A DNA stretch of 64,000 nucleotides from contig OY987264.1 in the NCBI GenBank assembly GCA_963920665.1, positions 29,802,906 to 29,866,905 on the forward strand. Direction: 5' to 3'. Positions 13,430-23,699 of the stretch are shown here, in pieces. The number at the start of each line of letters is the position of its first letter. The stretch's first letter is position 1. This stretch comes from Straminergon stramineum (Eukaryota > Streptophyta > Bryopsida > Hypnales > Calliergonaceae). Made by a program: the position numbers and the translations under genes. The notes beneath the pieces are model-generated. The model worked only from the letters and a program-made list of their open reading frames with translations, was not told the origin of the DNA and searched no databases.

Positions 13430-14930
13430 AATCTTCACCTGTACCCATGCCCAACAACAAACCATTAGTATGCTACTAGACGTGTACGAGGTGTCTGCAG
13501 ATTTACCACTACTTGTTATCATAAAATCACAAGAGAAAATGTTCAATCCATCCTTACAAACCAACATAATTTCAATTTCAAAGAACTAGAAACTGAAAGT
13601 GCCAGATTACTACAACACTTGTTGACCGCTGTTTTGAAACCCTAACACCATTTTTGTAAGTTCACAATTGATCTAGACCCACTTGCCCTCACACTGTTAC
13701 AACCTTAATCTTGCTTTGTGTAACAATCAAAACAATTGAAATAACAACTAAACATTGAGGATAAGCAGCTTGTTTGGAATAGTCCCGAAATAGACGAAGT
13801 AGTTTGCAGAGGGGTGTCACGGCTAGTGCATTCATGCAAAATTTGCTTACCAAACAATCCATTAAAACTGCTTTAAAACTTGGTGAAATTAAGGCATGAG
13901 CTCCAAAAGCCATCAAATATTTTTAATTATGGAACATCTAGAGCTACTAGGTGGTCATCCAGCCCAGTGTATTATCATTTGTGTCAGAAATCCAAAGGTG
14001 GATATCAATCAATGTTGATTTATACAACACTTTTATTAGTAAGTGAGGTGTTAGTGTGAAACATACTATGGTGTTGTATTCAAAAGTATGCTCAAGAGAA
14101 CCATTTAAATGGTTGGAGCTTACTTTACTATTTTTTATTTTATATATATATCTAAAACATAAAAACCGTAGAGGTTTATAGGAAAATTATATATTTAAGT
14201 CAACAGCAGTAGACTTCTTAAATTCTAAAGGAATAACACCCAGAATTAAAAGTCTGAGAAAAATCCTTTTTTTTGGTACATCCCATCTTAACTGGGCACT
14301 TATCTAACTCTCTTCAAGTTCGAAAAATTGTTTTACAGATACATGTCTATATTTCCGTTTGCCTGATTTGGATCAGTGCTTTAAGCTATCATTCTCATGC
14401 ACTAGTTTTTTGCATTACTATGTATAGTTTGACAATGATTTTTTGTCAAGGCAAAATTTTCCACATATATTTGTGTCTACAAGTTTATAGCATATTTTCA
14501 TACTAACCTTGTGTGCAAACATGTCTAACAATATGTTTTTTTTGTAAAGGCCTTCACTGTGTTTATAAAACAATGTAGGAAAGCTTTACAATTGTATCCA
14601 AATGCAACATAAGCAACTTTCACAATACATATATATTGTAAAGTTTCTACCAAATAGAATACACATGAACCAACTATAATAATACGGTATTCATAAAGTT
14701 TCCGAAACGCTCCGAGAGGTCATGGGCCTCACCTGTGCCCATCCCAAAAACCAAACAACAAATTGTAAAGTTAGTGAGGATACATTAGGTGTCTTAAGCC
14801 CATAATGCGTGTTATTGCCTTCACACAAAAAACATAAGAAAACATCAACAAATACCAAATAATATTCAAGAATATAAAACCTGAGACAAAGCAGTGTTAG
14901 ATTGTGACGACACCATTATTTTCACCACAC
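13430..14930. repeat. Two diverged copies of an unclassified sequence
   Basis: A block at about 13430-13920 and one at about 14690-15066 share a short conserved stretch (CACCTGT.CCCAT.CC.A.CAACAAA). Each is followed by a minus-strand reading frame that contains a KLLR motif after a VT-containing run (13689-13916 and 14866-15066). This looks like a duplicated, decayed exon or repeat. I do not recognise a protein family and the similarity is modest. Confidence 0.25.
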
Positions 14931-15520
14931 CATAGCAACGTAGCAACTTGCTAGCTTCTACAGTAACGTATCCAGTAAAGAAATTGAATAGCCACCCCAG
15001 CTTGTGCTTTGCACACCACTCAAGAGAGTAGCACACACAACACACTTTGAAAGTCCCAAAGATCACCCAACTTGTATCACCAGAGTTGTTTTATTCTTGT
15101 TCGATCCTTCAGGAAGTTCATCATTCATTTCCCAGTTTGTGGTTTCACCTTCTAGGCAATGCCAGCAAGGCTCCACTTTGGTTAGTATCGGCCAATTACT
15201 TAAGTATGAAATTTAGCATATCAGGGCCCTATGAAGAGAGCGCCATATTTACTCATTACCAACTAGCTCAATCTCTGAGGTTTGATCCAACAGTTGGCTA
15301 GTTTAACTGCATGTTGATTATGCAGGTTGTGAATTAATATTCAGTATGGACCATTGCTTTCCAGCTGATTTTCGAAATCTCATGTATGTCCATTGTATAA
15401 CAGTAAGCTGTTAGTTTTCTAGTGAGTTATTTTATGTCACTATTTGACCATAAACTAACCACCCAAAAAAAATGTGGTATCAAATGAATGTCCCTCTTGT
15501 AAAATGATATAATATAGAGA

Positions 15521-15535
15521 GGGAGGGTGGGAGGG
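15521..15535 (+). other. Canonical G-quadruplex motif
   Basis: The sequence GGGAGGGTGGGAGGG has four G-triplets with one-base loops, the pattern of the most stable intramolecular G-quadruplexes. It stands alone in AT-rich DNA, and no gene is recognised nearby. Confidence 0.7.
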
Positions 15536-15734
15536 ATTTTATCTATTTTCAACATGGCAAGAATAGAAATTATTCAAGAGCTGTGTATTTTTGGATATAA
15601 GAATCCAAAGTCTTTATAGACGTGTGTATTTTTTCCGTGTCACTATCCTCAACATTGTTGTGCTCCATAAGATGATATATTCTAGAATTTGTGTAGTATG
15701 CGTTAGTCTCATAACTAGCGCTTGATAATGAAAT

Positions 15735-16436
15735 CTAGAAAAAAAGAAAAAAGAAAAAAGAAAAAAATTTTAAAAAAATAGATATATATATAGAAATAGA
15801 AAGCTTTGAATAATTCCATTTTGAGTAATGAGATGAAAGTTATGAATTAGTTTGCAAGTAGTCATGGAATCTCTATTCTAAAATAAACTTTGAAGTCTTT
15901 TATTCCAATCAATTATCCATATTTTGGAAAAAATAAATGATAGGATGTAGATTGTTTATTTCAACATTACAACCATTGGCATTTGAATTTACAAATTCTA
16001 TATCTAAATTCTTAACAATTTAGTATTTTATATTATTTTATATTTTTTTAATTTTCTACTTTTTTCAAGGATGAATATGAAATATTTTTTGTTGAAATTT
16101 TTATATGTATTCCCAACTTGTTTCTTTAGTATATTATGGAGAATTGTAAGTTTTAGGATCTACATATGTTTGGATAAAAAGATTGAAAGAGGAAATCTAA
16201 CTATATGGAAAGAGTTGAAAATACTTTGTTTTAAGATTCAAGTATCATGATCTTGCAATTAGTAGGGTTATTTTTTCTAAAATTTTAGGAAGGTATACTC
16301 TAACAAGAGTTAACTAAAGAATCCTATGGCTCAATTTGTTAGAAATAAATATAGATGAAGATTTTAGGCTTACTTTAGAAACTAGTATTTTGAAGTAATT
16401 TTGAGCCTCTAAATATGAAAAAACTTTAGGGGTTAA
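15735..16436. repeat. Truncated TTAA-family copy
   Basis: The right end CTTTAGGGGTTAA (TTAA at 16433-16436) matches the family terminus. The interior around 15750-16080 is clearly similar to 11420-11780 of the complete 923-bp copy. No left terminus is visible; the copy seems to begin in a poly-purine AAAAAAG run near 15735. Confidence 0.45.
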
Positions 16437-16567
16437 ATGTTTGATAGTGTTGACTTGACCTTGCACTTACATTATGTTACCACATTTACTCCTCCTATAG
16501 ATGAGAAGTAAAAAAGAAGAACCAGGATTGACTTTTCTATGTCAAATTTTGAGAAGTTCACGTCACT

Positions 16568-18534
16568 TTAACCCCAACAAGACCAATGTCCTTTCTAGGA
16601 ACAATTTGGAGTTTAGATAGGTTCCTATGAGCTAAATTTTTACTCGATTTTTCTGAGTTTCTTTTAGGATAGATAATTCTACAAGAGCTTCATGAATATA
16701 TAATTTTTGTCTAAATCCGATGCTGGGTGAAAAAGCTATAGGTTGTATTTGGCAAATTTCAACTCAAGGGGAAAATTAGGCAACCAATATTTCATTGACT
16801 AAGGCTAAAGGTAAATGCACAGGTTGGTCATAAAGACAAAGGCTAGGATGGGCAACATGTGAAGTATAGGTAACACCCCCCTGACATGTTAAAGCCCCTA
16901 GAATTTGTGAAGTCTATTGCATATCTACAAGCCTCTACTTGAAGGGGTACCAAATTGTCATCACTTTAAAATTGAAGTACAGAAATTTGAACTTTCAATG
17001 TGTCGAAGACGATCTTACATTGCTTCAAAATCTTTTTCACTATCAACTATGCTTTATAGGAATAAGAGAAGCTCTTTATATACATATGGGGTGGTAGGAG
17101 ATAGAACAACTCATGTAGAATATGTAAATTAGAATTAGTAGGAGATCAACTATTCATAGTTAAGTTAAAAGTAGGAATTGTGTTTGAAGTAGAATTTCTG
17201 ACCTCATTTGGGCATAATAGAATAATTTTTCCAAAACACTTTGAACTAAGAAAATTTGGGAAATCAAAATAAAATTTCATCTACAAAAATCCTATTGAGA
17301 TTTCAAGCCTACAATAAAAGTTATGAACAAATTTTAGGAAGAGGTTGGAAGGGATAATTTTTTTGACATTTTCAAACATCCTCTCTAAATTTTATTTATA
17401 ACTTTTTTTAGGAGGCTTGAAATATCAAAAAGATTTGTGTAGATGAAACTCATTTTGATTTCCCAACTTTTCTTAGTTCAAAGAGTATTGGAAAAAGTTA
17501 TTCGACTATGCCCACATGAGGTCTGAAATTCTACTCCAAAGATAATTCCTACTTTTGACTTGACTATGAGCAATTGATCTCCTACTAATTCTAATTTACA
17601 TGTCTTACATGGGTTGTTCTACCTCCTACCATCCCATATATATAGAGAGAAATCTTCTCTACTCAAATCAATACTCACAACAAGTTGCCAACCCCTTTGA
17701 AAATATATGAAAATATGTTGTTGAATTATTTGACTTCCATGAATTAAAAGTTCAATTTTTGTATTTGAATTTTTAATTAATAAAACTACCAAACATTCCA
17801 TACCTCCACTTGGTGTAGCTACTCAAAGCCTTTCTACCATGGTAGGAAGGTGGATGAAAGAGGTCAACCTTAGAGTTTTCAATGGGGTAGAATAGACTAG
17901 GAAAAAATTTGGAATGCAAGCAAATCCATTTTTCAAAGGTTGCCCAAAAACTTTGCCTACGTATTATTTACATAGTCCTTCTAAATTCTATAGGAAGTAG
18001 AGGAATTGCATGTTTTTTTTCAAATTTTTTTTTGACTTCTAAAGCATTAATATGTATTTCAATCTCCCACTCGGATATCCAAGTTTCAAAATTCTGTGGT
18101 AGCAAATGTGCTCGAAAAATTATGTTGTGCATTGTGAACTTTTGGACATTGTTGCAGTGCAAGATTTTTTGGATGTGCTCCACGTCATTTTTTGGCTTGA
18201 AAATTTTTGGAGATATGACTAAAATGATTTTGAGTATGCTAGATTTTTAAAGTCAATATTTTTAGTGTAAAAAACTTCCCCAATCAATGGTCAAAGGGAT
18301 TTGAAATTATTGGGCATAGTAAAAAGAAAAACTTCCCCTTCAAATGCTTATATCTTTCAATCCATATAGTCAAATGTTAAGAAATTTTTATGACTTCTAC
18401 AACTAGTCTACTACAAAGTCCTACAGTGAGATTTTCAACAAAATTACATTTTGTTGAAAATTTTGATGAAAGCAACGAAAGGGACAATTTTGAGTGTTTT
18501 TTCACTCAAAAATGGCCTTAGTCTTGGGGGTTAA
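16568..18534. mobile_element. TTAA-bounded TIR element, about 1.97 kb
   Basis: The left end is TTAACCCCAACAAGACCA and the right end is GGCCTTAGTCTTGGGGGTTAA, inverted matches with TTAA at both edges. The first 80 bp resemble the start of the element at 31398; both contain TAGGTTCCTATGA followed by AATTTTTA. A large internal inverted repeat occupies 17063-17660. Reading frames inside (for example 17909-18250) show no family resemblance and look fortuitous. Confidence 0.55.
17063..17660. repeat. Large imperfect inverted repeat, arms about 280 bp
   Basis: Sequence from 17063 to about 17345 recurs in reverse complement from 17660 down to about 17380. The match includes GGTAGGAG.TAGAACAAC near the outer ends, TTAGAATTAGTAGGAGATCAA, and TTTCAAGCCT near the centre at about 17365. 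The arms differ at a minority of positions. The whole structure lies inside the 16568-18534 element. A transcript across it would fold into a long hairpin. A weakly similar stretch is at about 59280-59350. Confidence 0.8.
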
Positions 18535-18630
18535 GCCAATCACAAGATGAAACATGTCATTTTCTCCTCCAAATGACTTACTATGGTATGTTACTACTTT
18601 CACTCCGGAGGTAGTCCTTCAAGGGTTAGG

Positions 18631-19336
18631 GAGCCAAATTGACCCCCTCATTGCCTTGCAAAAGGGTAATTATAAAAAAATTCCCCCCTATTTTGAGCCA
18701 CGTTTGATTGATAATAGTTCTTTACTTCCTTTATCTAATTTAGGGCCTTATGATTGTAAACATGAATTCAAACTTTGCAAAAAATTTCATATGTTACAAA
18801 TAAAAAATTTAGTGTTTTCTCTAGGGGTAAATTTCAAGGCAATGAAGGTTAGGGTGAAATGATCCCCTCGCTTGTCCCCCTAAGTCATTGCAAGGGTACA
18901 TGTAAACAAGAAAAGACTTCCTATCTTGTGCCTAATTGATTTATCTTGTACACCTCTCCTTGCTAATTTAAGGCCTTTAATTGAAAAAAAGAATTTAAAA
19001 TTTGCAAATTTTATCATACATGACAAATAAAAAATTTCAGGGTTTTCCCTCAGGGACAAATGAGGGGATCAATTCACCCCGTTGAAGTGAAGTGAGCCCC
19101 AAAGGGCCAAGGTGGATTGACCCACTTGCTCATCCCCTTGAAGTCAATCCAAGGGTGCATGTAAAAGAAAAAGACCCCCTATTTTGTGCTTCATTAATTT
19201 ATCTTATATACCTCTTTTAGCTAATTTGGGGTCTCAGATTGCAAATATTAATTCAAAATTTGCAAAATTTATCATGCATAACAAATAAAAAATTTCAAGG
19301 TTTTTCCTTAGGGACAAGCGAGGAGGTCAATCCACC
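18631..19336. repeat. Three tandem copies of a 230-bp TIR element
   Basis: Three units lie at about 18631-18850, 18853-19080 and 19111-19336. Units 2 and 3 begin with a GGTGGATTGACC-like terminus continuing CTCGCTTGTCCCC and end with its inverse; unit 1 has weaker ends. The interiors align throughout (CATGTAAA, TTTATCTT, TGCAAA.TTTATCAT, AATAAAAAATTTCA). No coding capacity. Similarity is higher between units 2 and 3 than with unit 1. Confidence 0.75.
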
Positions 19337-19865
19337 CCAGCCCCCAAAGCTATCTAACTTAATCCTTGAATGCTGGGCTGGTGATTGTGGAAATTAGACA
19401 TTTTGGAACCGTGTGACATCATCTCTTTAAAAAAAATAAAAAATACTCATTGGGAATCAAACTATGGTACAAGATCTCCCCTAATCACCTCTAATCCCAG
19501 GGATTAATAGTTGCAATTTTGTCCTACAAAAGAGAATTCCTCAATTCCTTAACATTCATTTGAGAAAAAATGCCCGCTGCGTTGTTCAGGTGTTAACCGG
19601 CATTAACCCCTAATGTAGGCTCCTTGGTTAGATACAGACACTATACAAAGTATTAAATGAATACAACGGGCTAGAAGTTCCTTCCAGAGTGGTATATGAA
19701 GCTGAGAATTTTTGTGAACATACAATTTGGAGAGAGAAGGAAGTCTTGAAATTTTCAGAACTTTTGAAGCTATTGTAGTACTTGAAATATTTTTGGTATA
19801 AATTTAGTACTTGAAAACCGGAAATAGTAGAAGTATCGATAATATTACCAGGCATGGGGTCTAAT

Positions 19866-19989
19866 CACTAGATGAAATGTACACTGGTTTCAACAGAAAC
19901 TAGCTGATGCAGAATTCTACGTTTTGTCAAACAATGCAGTTTCTGCATCAGCTAGTTTCTGTTGAAACCAGCATACATTTCTTCTAGTG
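19866..19989. mobile_element. 124-bp CACTA-type hairpin MITE
   Basis: The segment begins CACTAGATGAAATGTA and ends with the inverse TACATTTCTTCTAGTG, flanked on both sides by AAT (19863-19865 and 19990-19992), a 3-bp duplication typical of CACTA elements. The two arms of about 50 bp pair with only about three mismatches around a loop of roughly 24 bases. Such a near-perfect stem is also the shape of a young plant microRNA or siRNA precursor. The low divergence of the arms suggests recent origin. Confidence 0.85.
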
Positions 19990-20830
19990 AATGCATTGAA
20001 CCTTGTCACTTTTACTACTACCCTGTAGGTTTGTTAGGTATGGTAGGCCGTGGTTGCCGTGCTGTGACTATGATGCTCAAGTTGTTTCCCGATTAGATGC
20101 TGCCAAGTTTAGTTAGTTTAGGAAGTGCGGTACATGAAGGATGTCCCATGCGATTGGTAGGGTGGGCCAATGGGGAGTCAAGGCTTCATTAAAAACTAAA
20201 TTTGCAGGCAATTCCATGGTTCAGCTGAAGTTTGCTCGGTTTAGAAGTCGCTAGGTTCTGATTGTAGGGAGATGAATTTGCATTTGAATTTGCACTTCAT
20301 GAAATTGTTGGACAATGTGATGGTCACTTCCACAATCTTATAGATATGATCCTTGTTGATGGTTTGTTGTCCCATCGTTAGCCTTTGCATTGATACATTA
20401 TTGCATAGCCAAATCAAAAATATTTGATTTTTACAAATTGTAATCGGCAGATTCATAGGAAATCAAATAACATTAATGACTAACAGGTTGTACTAGATAA
20501 GCAAGGTTACTACTTCCACCCTTTGAGTTAAGCACTACCTTCACTCTCTACTATAATCCATTGCTCTTTCTTTTGCACGAAAGTCCTTACAACAAACCTG
20601 CTATTGTTGCTCGTCATAGCTGCTAAAAGTCTCGTAGTTGACCCAACTAGCTATAGTGACTACTCAGGATTCCGTAGCCGCTGCTAACAGGTCATTCGTG
20701 AAGACAATGAGGAAGTTGTCCTTCACAACCATGGTGCATTAAAATTCCTGCCTTTTCAAATTCCAAGGCGGTGTTGCTCATTCATTGTTGACTCCAGTTT
20801 CATTTCTCGCTAACCCTCTTGTTTTTGCAG

Positions 20831-21082
20831 ATGCTTCCTGCTCCTTTCATCCGTGCACATGGAGACAAGATCCAGAGCGAAGTAGTGGTACAATATGATG
20901 GATCCAAACCGTACTGGATTGTAAAAGTAATTGCCACTTTGAAAGAAGAGTACCTCCACTATCCCCACATTGCATTCAGTGGCGGGTGGAAGGACTTCGC
21001 GGACTTCCATCACTTGAAAGAAGGTCACTACTTGAAGTTCGAATTGGTGCGCAAGTCCTGCTTCAACATCACGTGGATATAA
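20831..21082 (+). CDS. B3 DNA-binding domain protein, short or partial
   Basis: This exon follows a good acceptor (TTTTTGCAG) and encodes about 83 residues in one B3 domain: LPAPFIRAHGDKI (first strand and helix), SEVVVQYDGSKPYWIVKV (DNA-contact strands), then GGWKDFADFHHLKEGHYLKFELV with the family's G-W-x-x-F...L-x-x-G-x-x-x-x-F pattern, and FNITWI to the stop. B3 domains of the REM/ARF/ABI3 group bind DNA in plant nuclei. ATG is the first codon after the acceptor, so the exon could be a whole small protein with a 5' UTR intron, or the last exon of a larger gene; I found no upstream coding exon. The GC content is higher than its surroundings, which argues that it is or was a real gene. It lies between oppositely oriented copies of the 230-bp TIR repeat. 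Confidence 0.6.
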   Translation: MLPAPFIRAHGDKIQSEVVVQYDGSKPYWIVKVIATLKEEYLHYPHIAFSGGWKDFADFHHLKEGHYLKFELVRKSCFNITWI

Positions 21083-22026
21083 ACTAGCAGCAACATTTCT
21101 ACATGTTATGTATGGCTGCTGCTATCTCTAGCAATGTCAAGTGACGGAGTCATCGATCGCGCAACAACTGCCAAATACCTGTCAAACAAAGGATCTAGAT
21201 TGTGAGAAAATGAAACTATAGTTCCTATTACGTGCATAGCCAATGGGGTGCTTACCGAAAAGATGCACGCGTTGTACTTACTTATGTTTGTGCAATTTGA
21301 GAAGAATAAACTCTATTAGAATTGGAGTAGCAAAAAACTAATAGAAAGAATCACGACTAGAGTTGGACGACCATGAATAGTTTTGGTCATGCCAACCGGA
21401 TCTCCAAAACAGTCCTATAACAATGACTGTCTACATATGTTTTTTGGTTTGTACAGATATAGAAGAGACTAATATGTGTGAGTGGTACCTCTCTTACACT
21501 TGCTAATGCTATCTATGGACAAAACTTCAAGTATCATTGATTGAATAGTTCTTACGGTATAAAGGAATGAAAAGGGAATGGACTCAAATGATGCAAACGG
21601 ATACATTTAATGCTTACTTGTGGATAGAAACTATACTAATTGAAGAATACTCAACAATGCATGAAAGAACTTTTCTCCTCCAACTGAACTAAGGATCCAA
21701 CATTATAGTAGTCAAAACCAGTACAGGTTGGTAATGGGTTTGCAATACCTGCAAGTCATATGTCCCTTCCAATGATGCATCATGTATAATTTTTTGGCTT
21801 GTAGGATTGGAGTACCAGTCAATCAATCATCTACATTGCACTTGAGAACTTCTTGATACGTATTGCTCTGCAATTTTTAGAATTCTAAGGTTTGGTACAG
21901 ATCACCAAATACAATCGCAACACATCTTCCATCATAAAAAAAAATACCTTGTTTGTAGTTTGTAGTCAGACTTCTCTTTCCTCGCTCCTTCTTCATGTGC
22001 CCTCACATTTAGGGATGTCTAATTCT

Positions 22027-22233
22027 TTAGTGACATGCTCTGCATTGAGCATTCACCATCTTGACAGTATTTGCATTACGGTTCTCACTCAAGGCTTTTT
22101 TGAAAACTTCTAAAGCAACCTCATAGTCCTTGTGTGTTTTGTCCAGCTTCATGAACATTGTATCCTTTCCTATGAGAGCTTTTCCAATCAGTTTGCAATC
22201 AACATCCACTGACCTGGTAAGCTCTAATAGCAA
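22027..22233 (-). pseudogene. Fragment of HSP70-HSP90 organizing protein (HOP/STI1)
   Basis: The frame encodes a segment with KLIGKALIGKDTMFMKL, THKDYEVALEVFKKALSENR and NTVKMVN. It resembles part of the TPR2A region of plant HOP/STI1 co-chaperones, where the equivalent run reads close to ALTRKGTA...KDYE.AIE.FQKALTEHRNPDTLKKLN. Only about 60 of more than 500 residues are present. The frame ends in a stop right after the TPR block, and nothing of the flanking TPR or DP repeats is seen on either side. It is best read as a captured or decayed fragment. A lone exon of a gene with very long introns is possible but less likely. Confidence 0.6.
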
Positions 22234-22499
22234 TTTGTTACTTGCAATGCAATCCTATAATTGCAGACACCAAAGTTGGCTTTAGTAGGTAAGACATAGA
22301 ATCACAGCATATGCAACATGTACCAATATTTTTCAAACACAACAATCACCTAAGCAGTCTGCAAAACAAAAACCAACACTAGGTAGGGTTTTTTTACAGA
22401 AACATACTATCATAGATAGTATATTCAAGCACCATTTACAATGAATACAACATGATGTAGATCTATGTAAATTTAGAACAATTAAACATGTCACTCAAA

Positions 22500-23400
22500 T
22501 ATAATCCAATGGGACATGCACCTCACACCAGCCCAACAATCTCGCCGAGTGCCTATACCACAAGTATCAGTGGTGATTCTGTGGTGCAAAAGTCCCACAT
22601 TGATTCTAGGAGCTAGTTCGGGGTTGAGACTCTAAGAATGTAGGATCACACAAGTGCATAATCTTTTGGACCCTTGCTTCTGAGCCCCCCTACGCCCCAA
22701 ACCAACATTGGAGCATTGCCCAGCCCCCAAGATTGTTGTAAACGTTGTCATTCATGAGATCCCTACCCGCCATGTACAAATTTTGGGTGGTGCTTTACCT
22801 CAATTGCAACGTGACAACTCCCTCGCCCTAATCCACATTGGAAAGCAAATTGCCAACTCTCTATATAGTCCCACGAAGCAATCTTGAGCTCCATTGCGTC
22901 TCCAAGCTCCCTTGAAAATTACCCTAAATTCTTGCAACCTACGGCAATGTCACTATCTAGTGGCAGTTGCCTTCCGATTGCTCCCTGATTCCCTTGCTTG
23001 AAGAATGCAATATAAATTGCACCACCTTCTTTGCTAATCCCCTGAAGAAGGAGTTGGTTCAGAATCCAAGAAAACGTCTTCTTTGTCCTTTCGCTAGTGG
23101 GCATAGTTCCAATTGCTACCAACCAGTTTAGCAGGTTTCACGTGCCCTCAAAGAACTATGTACCCTACCTTCTATACAATACTGGGACCCACCTTGTAGA
23201 ATGCCTTATATCCGAGTCAATACACCAAAAAAGCCTTTCTCCTATGTAGGATAGATGTATACTAAGGATTTTTTCTTTTCTTTTCTTGTAAATTTTTTTC
23301 TTCCCTTTGCCACCAATATTCTAGTTACATGTATTTCCAATCAAGATTCTGAACCATCTCGAAATAGCCTGAATTCCTGAACCGTAGGCTAATTTTGCGA
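22500..23400. other. Moderate-GC gene-free stretch, possible old retroelement
   Basis: No gene recognised. The composition is more balanced than the surrounding AT-rich DNA, and short phrases such as AGTCCCACATTG and CCACATTGGA recur in a way typical of decayed LTRs. I could not find paired LTRs, a primer-binding site or any pol protein. Confidence 0.3.
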
Positions 23401-23404
23401 TTGA

Positions 23405-23634
23405 GGTGGATTGACCCCCTCGCTCGTCCCCAAGTAAAAACCCTGAAATTTTTTATTTTTCACACATGATAAAATTTGCAAATTTTGAATTCATATTTGC
23501 AATTAGAGGCCCTAAATTAACCAGGGGAGGTAGAGAAGATAAAGTAATGAAGCACAAAATAAGGGGTCTTTCTTTTTTTTACATGCACCCCTGGAATGAC
23601 TTGGGGGGAACGAGCGAGGGAGTCAATCCACCCC
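23405..23634. mobile_element. Fourth, inverted copy of the 230-bp TIR element
   Basis: It starts GGTGGATTGACCCCCTCGCT and ends with the inverse of that terminus. The interior is the reverse complement of the units at 18631-19336 (AAATTTGCAAATTTTGAATTC, AGGGGTCTTTCTTTT, CATGCACCC). The single copy lies just upstream of the GC-rich promoter and 5' UTR region of the acyltransferase gene. The target duplication is unclear. Confidence 0.75.
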
Positions 23635-23699
23635 GACGAATTCTGCTTGTCACATGGAAAAGGGGTTAAATTAACTCTAGTGACCTGCCAGGGTAAAAA

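Noticed and set aside
14866..15301. Overlapping plus-strand frames at 15004-15301
   Set aside because: Short, overlapping in two frames, and without any recognisable domain.
22500..22920. Possible tRNA-derived SINE or LTR remnant (GTTCGGGGTTGAGAC and AGTCCCACATTG words)
   Set aside because: No foldable tRNA cloverleaf, no A and B boxes in correct order, and no paired LTRs.
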